Assembly: GCA_015680685.1 (NCBI GenBank)
Contig: MNCI01003056.1
Span: 12,052-49,348, forward strand
Length of the DNA stretch: 37,297 bases
Direction: 5' to 3'
Source: Gnetum montanum
Taxonomy: Eukaryota; Streptophyta; Gnetopsida; Gnetales; Gnetaceae
The notes under the pieces are model-generated. The model was given only the letters and a program-made list of their open reading frames with translations. It made no database searches and was not told the DNA's origin. A program made the translations under genes and the position numbers. Shown here in pieces: positions 21,213 to 29,440 of the stretch. Numbering within the stretch: position 1 is the first letter of the stretch; each line of letters opens with the position of its first letter.

Positions 21213-24200
21213 TCAGAATCTTTCTGAACACCCTGAAAAAAAAACACACACACACCCGCACAAGCTTTTAGGAAATTACACTATCAAAAATTTGCATGGA
21301 AAGGTCTCTTAACTTGCAAGATATGCTTGAGACACCGATACTCACGTGTTGGAAGTACTGGTCTTATAATAGGTTTGATGTTATAAGCCTTTACAAAAGA
21401 CAAAACTTGTTCATTGCCCGTTGCCATGAAAACCATCAAATTCTTTTCTTTAAGCTTTCCAGCAGCCACAGTTTTCTAGCAGACGCAAGAAAGAAAACAT
21501 CATTTTGGTCTTAAATCCGAGCATTGATAACTATGTACTTTCATTGTTCTAATTAAAAGCTTCAAGAACGAATGCCATCATACTTTGTAAGCTATAGGTA
21601 ATAAATTTACATAGCAATTATTAAGTTAATTCTATTCATATCAAATGATAGTCCAATTTCTCTACCTTTTATCAAAATGTCCATTATAAAAATAATACTG
21701 GCTATACAATTAATCAATTTAAATGTTATTTGAAAACTAGCAAAACCATACGAGGAATGAAAAACTTCACAAATAGCTATAACTTGCTCTGAACCTTGAA
21801 TAATATGTTACTTGAATAATATGTTAAAAGTGAAAACCTAAAACTGACAGAATATCGGCCGGAGTAATCACTAATGGCCCAAAAGTCATTTTTGAAGGAG
21901 AACTTTCACTTATACAATAGGCATTACACTATTGTGTTATAAGACTCTCACAGTAAGATGTTTTAAAAATAGAAAAAATATGCAGCTCAAACAATCTAGA
22001 AGTTGTAAGATATTGAAGCTCCTCAACTCCAAGTAAGCTACGAACAAAATCAGAAGCTGCAACTGCATTATGTTGATGCAAAATAATAGATACTGATTTA
22101 GGGCTACCTAAGGGAGCAGAAGGAGCTTGAGAAGAGCGCTTAAGAAAAGATATGCTATCACGCTTGAAGAAATCTTCCTTGTCTCTGAAAGTGCTTAGGA
22201 AAAGATAAGCTATCACGCTTGAAGAAATCTTCCTCGTCTCTGAAATTCTACAGTTGCTGCACTATGATGGACAAACACTTTTTTTTCTCATGGATTTATA
22301 GAAAATCCAAAAACCTTAGTTGTGAGAAAAGAGGCAGTTACAACTTACACTAACAAATAGCAAATTGATAATTAATTAAAGCTAACAATTACTTTTTATG
22401 GTTTTCTGATTGATAGGTCGAGAAAGCCAACGTTGTCATGAGTTGAAAAAGTAGTGCTCTTCAAGACAATTCCAACAGCATCAATTGAAGCTCTCTCTGC
22501 TCCTGCTGTGTTCATTGTATACTGCTTTGATGAGCTGTAGATTGCATAATTTTCTCTACAGGTTGCTTAATTTACAACAAATTTTAGCAATTTGTAGACA
22601 TTTCAGGATTTATGGAAAGCATTACGATTTAATCTAGGCAGGTAGTGTTGTGTAAGTTACTGAAAAAATTAAGGAAATCACAAAAATTCAGATGAATTTA
22701 GCTCTGTGTGTGTGTGTTAGGGAAAAGACTCTCCCTCTCTCATTGGGTTGCAAATTTAGCAAACTGAAATGGAGAGCAAAGAAAGCAAAATCCTAATAAA
22801 GCATCTGCACTGTCCGATTTTCTTCAACTTCTACTGAAAAATATTTGGATAGATGAAAAAATCTAATAAGCACTATGTTGCATAAAAGTATTTGCAATTT
22901 AGATGACTGTATTCAATTTTGTAGACATCTTCTTCATGAATCCAAAATATGCTCCAGATTCTATTTAAAAATGAGGGAAAAAAGATGCATCACAGGAGGA
23001 GAAATTGCAGTTTGTTTGTCTTAGCTATAACGCTATAGAAACAACCAGAAAAGGGACATCATTCCAACATTCTCATCTTTCTATTAAGCAAATTTGTTCA
23101 TTGGTTATGACTACAGTTAGAGGTGTGAGGTATTACAATGAATATGCGATGCTTCAAAACAAAATTGTTTTTATTTCTACAGTTGTGAATTGGTATAACT
23201 TCTGTCGCAATGTTTGTGCAGATGCTTTATTGACTAATCATCAAAAGATCAGAAGACCTCGTAAGACTGTGGAGGTGGATAAGCATGTTCTGGTAAAAGA
23301 AAGTATCAAAAAGGAAGAAAGTACCAGAGCATTAGATTTTTGGAGGAACTGCAAGAAATTCCAATAACATTTTTCTTGTAGCAATGCCAAAGAGAACTAA
23401 CAAAAGATTAACAAATTTGATGAACTAACAAATGATTAACAAATTTGATGAAATGTGTGGATTGAGCCAGTCATAGAGATCTAGTGTGATATGTGGAAAG
23501 GGTAAAATTCAGCATGGTTGGAGCAGCTTAATTTCATACACAAGACTGTGAATTACTCCAAACACTTTAAAGATAACATTACAATAGTACATACTAATAC
23601 AATTGAGTCTACTTGGAGGACCGGTTAAGCAAATTAACCAGAGTCTGGTACAAGTGAATCACTTCAGGATTTGTATTTGTTAGAGTATATATAGATACGA
23701 AAGCTTGCACCAAACACAGAATCAAAATTTCTGACGCTTGTGAAGCACATTGTGCAAATTTGTAGAAAGTTTAAGAACTTAGAAATAATAATACGCACAA
23801 ATTAAACTGTTGCTACGAAATAAAATATTGTGTTGCTTTGAAATTAGATTCAGGTCTCAAATGTCTGCAACTTGTCTTACCAAATTGAAATATATCCAAA
23901 GCTTCCACCAACTCCATTTTCATGTCTCTATGCACCAACTATGTTTGATGTCTTTATAAACTAAAGAAGGATGTGAATGTCTGTGGTCCTTGCTTTGGCT
24001 GAGGGGTGGCATACTAGGACAGCCTATATACTATGGCTTTTGGAACAACACAATCACTTATACAATTCTACTTTTATTTTTTGTAATTGACCAGTTGAGC
24101 CGTTCAACACTAGGGAGTCTCCCAGCTCAGTTGTTAGACTCCCTTGAACTGAATTGTTAACTAACCATGCTAAACAAGAAAACAGAAAATAGAACAGAAC

Positions 24201-26290
24201 AGCTCATGTACCAAAAGTCTTATTCACTAATCAATTGGATTTGGTTAAAGAGCCTTATAGATCAAGAATATTCTCATCAAAGTTGGCCCAGTTTCTAGTA
24301 AATAACTACAGCATTAAATAGTAATATGAAACTGAAACTGACTTTTTACTTACATCCACTGAGACCCCTTGGATCTATTAGATAACAGTTTCAGAATTCC
24401 TTTTATGGAATTTTTTTTAATCCATAACTCAGTTCTACCCACTGGAATCAAACCTTTGATCTAGGGTTTCTATGCCAAGACTCCTAACACTAAGCTAACA
24501 CCTCATTGTTAGCAGCATCAATAAATAGAATAAAACAAGTCCATAACATCATATACTCAATCTTGAAAATTCAATCCTGCATCTCTTCTGCTTAATATAC
24601 TAATAAAACTAGCTAAAATCAGAAACACTATTAATTCTCTTTCTTAGGATTATACCCCTGTAAACCTCTACTGGATTTCCCAAGTAGTGATAAGAGACCT
24701 TATAAAATAGACTTAATCACACGTCTTAAAAAATCAGTGTAACCTTGTTTGGTGCTTTAATGAATTGTTTATGAAAATAATTGAAACTACCAGAACTCTA
24801 AAAAATATTCAAAACAGATAATAGCTGTTAGAATTTTTCATTAAGACTATAGTCAATAAGTCAAGCAGATGACAGTAAGGGATGTTTTTTAATAAACATT
24901 GCTGGGGAAATGCTCCAAATCTTCCATTTTTCAAATATTCTATGCATTAAATGATATAAAGAAGACAATTCATATTCAACAATCTGAACTCAAACTGTGT
25001 AATGCTATCAATGCAAATGTGTGTGTCAGCCTGCTCATACGGAATCACTTTCAGATCCTTGGTAATAATATTCAAAGGTTATTTGTGTTTACGTATGTTT
25101 CTATACTTTCATTGAAATCCAATTATTGATAAGAAGACCCTTATAACATAGATTTTTTCACATCCGTTAACAACTAAGAGTAACTCAGTTTAGTCTTTAG
25201 TGTCTTGTGTACAAAATTATTGAATTTATTAAAACACTAAAAGATATCAAAAGGATAATTGATAGAATTATTGACTCAGATTCAACCCTAGTAGACAACC
25301 AAACCATGATATGAGACTGATCGATAAACTTTACCAGGGAAATGCCCTAATCTTACACTTTTAGAACATTTTATGCATAAAATGATATGAAGAAGACTAT
25401 CCATAATCAACAATCTCAACTACCGCTGCAATAAAAGTAACTATGGATATGACTATCAATGCAAGCTTGTATATATAAGCTTGACCCTAATGTATTCACT
25501 TTATGACTCTCGGTCTCAATATGCCAGGTTTATTTTTTTTTTTATTTGCGTCTTATTCACATGTATACTTTCAACATTTTCTCATCCCTGACCTATCCCG
25601 TCATTTAGTTTATATGTATCAGAGTCAGAGGAAATTCAAATTCATAACCAGAAATATGAAAACTGCCACCAGTGAATTGATTGAATTAAGAATAAAGGAT
25701 TGCACTACGATAACATGATAGAGCATATGAGTATTGCTAACTTCTATAAACAGATAGCAGATGCAGAGACTCCATGGAAGCTATTCTAACAAACAAATAT
25801 AAATAAACCAAAATAGGGCCTGAATATTACTAGTTTTACATGCAAGCAAAATCCTCGGTACCAGGGAAGCTTCTTATATCATCATACCAACATACATGCT
25901 TACATGACAAAAAAGAGGAAGAAGAAGAAAAATCCTGGTACAGTTAAAAGGGTTGGGCGATCTGGTCTAAGTGGCAAGTAGCGAAACTCTAAGGTATCTG
26001 AATTTATTATAAAAAGAATCCAAAACTCACGCATGGACATATCCGACAACGAATGATGGCTTTAATACGGGATGTTAATGATAGTAAGAAAATCCGATGA
26101 AGTGTAAATAGTTACCCTGCTGTGATACAAAATTAAAGCAGGGCTGACATTAGGCTATGGCGTAGAGAAACAATACCAGGAATATGTCGGTGACGATCTC
26201 ATCAGGTATCGATTTGAGACTAGGAACACCATCGATCTGAGAAACAACTCTGTTGATGGTCAGACTGAGGAGGCTAGGAGGCTTCGACAT
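21213..26290 (-). CDS. Small split gene: F-box-like N-terminal domain protein, 87 residues (predicted)
   Basis: Three exons on the minus strand: 26290-26177, 21475-21346 and 21232-21213. Exon 1 begins ATG and gives MSKPPSLLSLTINRVVSQ then IPDEIVTDIFL, ending at a GT donor in phase 0. Exon 2 has a long pyrimidine tract and CTAG acceptor, and a near-consensus donor GTGAGTAT; it encodes KTVAAGKLKEKNLMVFMATG and ends PVLPT. Exon 3 follows TTTTTCAG and adds RCSERF and TGA. Phases agree at both junctions. IPDEIV..IF followed by an L..F helix pattern resembles an F-box-like core as found ahead of leucine-rich repeats; such cores bind Skp1 in SCF ubiquitin ligases. The repeats themselves are absent. 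Intron 1 is 4.7 kb and filled with mobile DNA; intron 2 is 113 bp. A truncated relic of a longer gene is the main alternative. Confidence 0.5.
21929..22246 (-). pseudogene. Coding-like fragment of unknown family inside intron 1
   Basis: The minus strand keeps a frame with balanced, protein-like composition: KEDFFKRDSISFLKRSSQ, then SVSIILHQHNAVAASDFVRS, then LLGVEELQYLTTSRLFELHI, stopping at 21,929. It lacks an ATG at its start. A possible acceptor (CTTTCAG before AGACAAGG, about 22,185) and a possible donor (CT before GTGAGA, about 21,951) would make it an exon. I do not recognise the family. A 55-bp tandem duplication at its 5' end breaks the frame upstream. If inserted between exons 1 and 2 of the F-box-like gene it would interrupt the domain, so it is more likely a captured fragment, a nested gene, or an alternative exon. 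Confidence 0.4.
22135..22250 (-). repeat. 55-bp tandem duplication in the coding-like fragment
   Basis: On the minus strand, CAGAGACGAGGAAGATTTCT with its following 35 bases is repeated as CAGAGACAAGGAAGATTTCT. The unit TTCAAGCGTGATAGC is in both. 55 is not a multiple of three, so the first unit is out of frame with the second. Confidence 0.88.
23005..23410 (+). pseudogene. Merlin / IS1595-type (ISXO2-like) DDE transposase relic
   Basis: A 120-codon frame opens at 23,005 with a TTG (no ATG) and ends TAA at 23,367. In order it shows TTRKGTSFQHSHLSIKQI (matching the RKGTFF..S.L post-zinc-ribbon motif), WYNFCRNVCADALL (helical segment), and KTVEVDKHVLVK around residues 87-98. The last corresponds to the VEIDE..F/V.KRK motif holding the first catalytic Asp of ISXO2-like transposases; the Gly-Gly-Pro-Gly stretch just before it has become Arg-Arg-Pro-Arg. 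Near 23,335-23,342 the frame shifts by one base and continues FGGTARNSNNIFLVAMPKRT, matching the WVFGG motif region that follows in the family. The N-terminal zinc ribbon and the later catalytic residues are missing. Merlin elements are best known from animals. I could not find terminal inverted repeats. Confidence 0.72.
23395..23450. repeat. 28-bp direct duplication after the transposase relic
   Basis: AACTAACAAAAGATTAACAA followed by ATTTGATG is repeated at once as AACTAACAAATGATTAACAA followed by ATTTGATG. Confidence 0.85.
24421..24507 (-). mobile_element. tRNA-derived SINE, copy 5 (minus strand)
   Basis: Read on the minus strand: AATGAGGTGTTAGCTTAGTG (from 24,507), a box B relic GGTTTGATTCCAGTGGG, then GAACTGAGTTATGGA. 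This is the same head and order as the copies at 2,599 and 20,019. It lies within intron 1 of the F-box-like gene, in the gene's own orientation. Confidence 0.7.
24689..25500. repeat. Tandem duplication, offset about 435-440 bp
   Basis: Paired landmarks: GATAAGAGACCTTATAA (24,689) with GATAAGAAGACCCTTATAA (25,128); GGGAAATGCTCCAAATCTT (24,905) with GGGAAATGCCCTAATCTTA (25,338); AAATGATATAAAGAAGAC with AAATGATATGAAGAAGAC; and ATTCAACAATCTGAACTC with AATCAACAATCTCAACTA. The units are well diverged, so the duplication is old. No coding content was identified. Confidence 0.78.
25501..26176 (-). other. Distal part of intron 1, nothing recognised
   Basis: No repeat shared with the rest of the window, and no coding frame beyond a 71-codon ORF at 25,503-25,718 that looks random. 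The GT donor of exon 1 is at 26,176-26,175 on the minus strand. Confidence 0.4.
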
Positions 26291-26356
26291 TTAAATATTG
26301 TAGTCTCTGATCTTCAAGTGTTTCCTTGCCAAATTCTTACGCTGCAAACGATTCAT
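26291..26356 (-). CDS. Upstream ORF of 21 codons abutting the main start
   Basis: On the minus strand, ATG at 26,356 opens MNRLQRKNLARKHLKIRDYN followed by Ile and TAA (26,293-26,291). The stop is followed at once by the ATG of the 87-residue protein (TAAATG). The peptide is very basic. The two frames are the same, so a single change at the TAA would join them. Such a layout usually lowers translation of the main ORF or requires reinitiation. If the true transcript begins downstream of 26,356 the uORF would not exist. Confidence 0.35.
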   Translation of the reverse strand: MNRLQRKNLARKHLKIRDYNI

Positions 26357-26719
26357 TGAAACCTTCCTCGCAAATTTTCCTTCCTGTGTTCGCACAGATC
26401 CTGTAGCTCAAGAAAGATAGGATGTAAAAATATGTATATCTGACTTGGGGCTCACATCGAATTTTAAACAACAAAATTAAAACTTAAAAATAGAATTTGA
26501 AACTTTTTGGCCCTTTGCGCTTTTCTTTATGTTTTTTAAATTATGATTAAAATATTTTAAGGTAAACCTTTGTTTCAAGGTTTTTCTTAAATAATAATGA
26601 AAATGTTGCTAAACTAAACCACCTTTTCTTATCTCATTGAAGACTTGAATTTACTGAATTAGTTTTAGCTATACCTAATAGAAACCATCATTTGGAGTAA
26701 TGGTGTTGAAGACTTGGGT
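26357..26719 (-). other. Leader and upstream region of the F-box-like gene
   Basis: No TATA box could be placed with confidence. The first 100 bp upstream of the uORF are of mixed composition (GAACACAGGAAGGAAAATTT on the minus strand) and then become AT-rich. A dispersed repeat begins at about 26,720, which limits the unique promoter to about 360 bp. Confidence 0.35.
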
Positions 26720-26805
26720 TTGAGCCTTACTTGAAGAGGCTAAGCTTTTGTTCATCCACCAACCCTCCAAGAATCTCGCTTGGGTTTTAGCTCTACCTAG
26801 TATAT
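26720..26805 (+). repeat. Dispersed repeat, copy 2
   Basis: Matches 7,825-7,920 across ACTTGAAGAGGCTAAGCTTT, TCATCCACCAACCCTCC and the closing TAGCTCTACCTAGTATA-type segment. It is preceded by GGTGTTGAAGACTTGGGTTT, which has a weak box B flavour, so a second SINE family is possible. Confidence 0.5.
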
Positions 26806-26999
26806 ATTGCACAATATGTTAGTCACATGCTTATGTTTTAACTTTGTGTACCTTTTTAATCTCGTAAAATTCATGGCCAACGGTGGGATCAAAATTGTAA
26901 CTTAACTAACAAGTTACAACTCAAATATTATTCTGTTAGGCTTTCAATGAAGCTATCATTATGCCTATGTGAATTTTAAGGCATAAGTACTTTGCAAAA

Positions 27000-27969
27000 T
27001 ACATGAAAGGGTTTTTGAAGGCTTTGTAGAGGTTTTTCAAAAGGAGAGGATTTTCCAAGGCTTTGCAAAGGACTTTTCAAGTAGGGTTTTTTACTAAGGG
27101 TTTTGCTTCTTCATTGAAGGCTAGTAGAGTTTTCATTGCTTGATGGGATGCGATATCGCATGGGCTGCGATATCACGTCCACTGTGATATCGCGTCGTCC
27201 CCTGCGATATCGCGTACGCAATATCGTAGTGCACCGTCAAATCTATAAATAAGAGGCGGCTCTCCCTTGTTTCTCATTCTAGGCCTAGACCATAGTGAAA
27301 CTCTGGCAATTTGATCCCTCCAGAGATAGAATATTTTCCATGTGCCCACAGTAGGAGCTCCAAAGTGAACGGATCTTTATTTGAGCAAGTATTGTACCTG
27401 AACACATGTTTGTGTACGACAATAAAGATGAACTTCTTGGATAAACCTTGCAGTGCATGGAATAGGCTAAATAGGATTTTATTTACTGTCATTTATTGTT
27501 TACCATTTAAATGCTTTATTAGTCATTAAATCTTTCTTAACCCTTCTCTCCTAGTTAAGTGCCTCAGTACAACCGTTTCGAGCACGTGCATTACGCTTGG
27601 TGATCCCAGCAACGACTAGCGTTTGGTAACCAAGGTTGCATTGGTTCAAGGTGTGAACGGTAAGTGGAAACGGATGCTGATGCTAGGTTAATTCAGACTT
27701 AGTTAGTTAGTTAAAGTTAGTAATTAGTCTCTTCACCCTTCACCTTATCAGCATAGGAGATAAAACCGAAAAGACATAAAAATCATATACCTCAGACTTA
27801 CTTAACCATACAACCGTGACAACTACAAGTAAGTCTGAGAAGACAACGAATAATTAACCTTAAGTGTTCCATAAGGCGTGTAGGCACTTAGTCTGCAAAG
27901 TTCAACCAGATCACATGTGTTACGCTCGTATTCGTATGGTTGAGTGTAAGGGTACCTTGCCACTCATCA
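27000..27969 (+). mobile_element. LTR of a Ty3/gypsy-like element (copy C)
   Basis: U3 holds five GATATC-centred palindromic sites (27,149-27,226) followed by TATAAATAAGAGGCGGC (27,244-27,260). R carries AGATAGAATATTTTCCATGT and ACAATAAAGATGAAC (about 27,418-27,432, a polyadenylation-type signal). U5 ends AGGGTACCTTGCCACTCATCA at 27,969. It is the plus-strand counterpart of copies A and B. The 5' limit is approximate; the G/A-rich GGCTTTG(C/T)A(A/G)AGG words at 27,020-27,075 may belong to U3. Confidence 0.78.
27149..27252 (+). promoter_or_regulatory. U3 core: five palindromic GCGATATCGC-type sites plus TATA box
   Basis: Sites: TGCGATATCGCA (27,149-27,160, a perfect 12-bp palindrome), TGCGATATCACG (27,166-27,177), GTGATATCGCG (27,184-27,194), TGCGATATCGCG (27,203-27,214) and ACGCAATATCG (27,216-27,226). 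The first four centres are 17-19 bp apart, close to two helical turns. TATAAATAA lies 18 bp after the last. Substituted sites keep the GATATC or ATATC centre and vary by CG-to-CA/TG changes. Confidence 0.7.
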
Positions 27970-28672
27970 TTGCTCAATTTGATTAAAGATATGATACTAG
28001 TTACTAAGTTTGAACTACAAGATATTGTCATTTAACTAAAAGACTTATTTGAAAGGCAAGAAGCTCTTGAAAATAGATAGGAAACATTTATTCAAAAGCA
28101 AGAAATGAACTCTAAATGGATGCAAGAATAGAAAGAAACATTGGGTAAGCAAAAGATGCTAATGAAAACATAGATAGTAGTAATGGAATTTTAGTATAAT
28201 AATGATTTTGAAACTCTCATTTGTACCATGAACATTATAGCTACAAAGCAAGATGTGATGTTTGATCAACTAGAAGCTATGATGACACAACAACAAATGA
28301 TAGTAAAATGAATTATAGAGCAAAAAACTATGGGTAAAACTTTGAACTCTAAATCAAATCAAGTAATTATATGTGATATGATTGCAAGACAAGAAACAAC
28401 TCTTAAAGCAATTCTTTAATGTGTTGAAGCTTTGTATGATTTAATGAAGGAATAAGAGAGAGAAAAGGAGAAAACTAAAAATCTCTAATTTTTTGAAGTT
28501 TTGGAAAGTACAAATGAAAAAGATAATTTATAAAAAGTTGTTCATGATATCATAAATAATATAATAAACTTCTCCATCGTACTAGATACAATCTTGGATC
28601 CTTATTGCACATGATTCAAAGGTGATATACCTTATCATATTATTGTGAAATTTAGTGATTCAACTACTTGAG
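27970..28672 (+). pseudogene. Gag-like coiled-coil pseudogene after LTR C
   Basis: Starting at ATG 27,993 one frame runs about 225 codons to 28,668 with no frameshift but with twelve stop codons. Readable pieces include LKDLFERQEALEN, ETFIQKQEMNSKWMQE, FDQLEAMMTQQQMIVK and CDMIARQETTLKAIL, which form a Gln/Met/Lys/Glu-rich, heptad-like pattern. The stops (TAA, TAG, TGA) fall where Gln or Arg codons would suit, so each can be a single C-to-T change. Its position right after an LTR suggests the N-terminal part of a Gag or an extra ORF; no capsid or zinc-knuckle motif is visible. The primer site expected at 27,970-27,990 is too mutated to read. Confidence 0.5.
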
Positions 28673-29440
28673 GAAATGTTTGACACAATTGTAGCAACTT
28701 AAAAGGGAAAAAATTTGGATAAATAAAAATCTCACAAAAGAAGAGCTTGCAAGGAAAATAGAAAAAAAAAACATAAAAGTAGCATGAGCAAAAGATAATG
28801 TAGTTTTTCTAAATGTAGAGTATATTAAAGTAATTAAAGATAGGACATTTTCAAAATTTTGAATATAGATGGTAGCATTGCCACTAAAATGACTACACTA
28901 TACAATATAGGATTTTTAAAGAAGTTTGATATTTTTGCAGGAGTTGAAACTTAGGAAGAAGAATATTTTAAAAATTTTAAGTTGTTTGGTTTTAGTAGAA
29001 TAAAAATAGGGAAGACCATCAAGAGCATTATCTTGTATTTAAAAAAATAAGAAAAAAGGTTTAAAGAGTAAACAAGGTGGAAATGATTAATAAGTTTAAA
29101 TAATATATTTGGTTGAAGATTATTTAGAGAAAATGCCTTGTATTTCTTGTTTTTGGTTACTTTCACTCATGAGATGCAACATATTATGCAAAGCTAGGTT
29201 TATAAAAAAAAAATATTATGCAACATATTTTAGCAAAATTTAAATTAAAAGGTAAATTTTATATGTAGTAACTTTAATGCAAGGATTGGTTTTAGGCAAA
29301 TTGATATTCTAGAATAGTGAAATAATCAAGGATGACTAGATATGTAAGATCATGGTTAAACCAGAACTAGATGGGAAGAGCATCAAAGGATGCTAAAGTA
29401 AATCAAATAGGAAAGCACTATGATAAATAAAAATTATACT
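28673..29440 (+). other. AT-rich decayed element interior
   Basis: No recognisable domain. Poly-A and poly-T tracts are frequent (28,757-28,768, 29,040-29,055, 29,207-29,216). The limit with the following LTR is unclear. Confidence 0.35.

Noticed and set aside
22703-22719. (TG)n run and nearby (CA)n at 21,243-21,255 as a paired inverted repeat
   Set aside because: Short microsatellites about 1.4 kb apart, with no flanking similarity.
25948-25995. tRNA-Leu-like GGTCTAAGTGGCAAG
   Set aside because: The box A-like start is not followed by a box B or a foldable cloverleaf.
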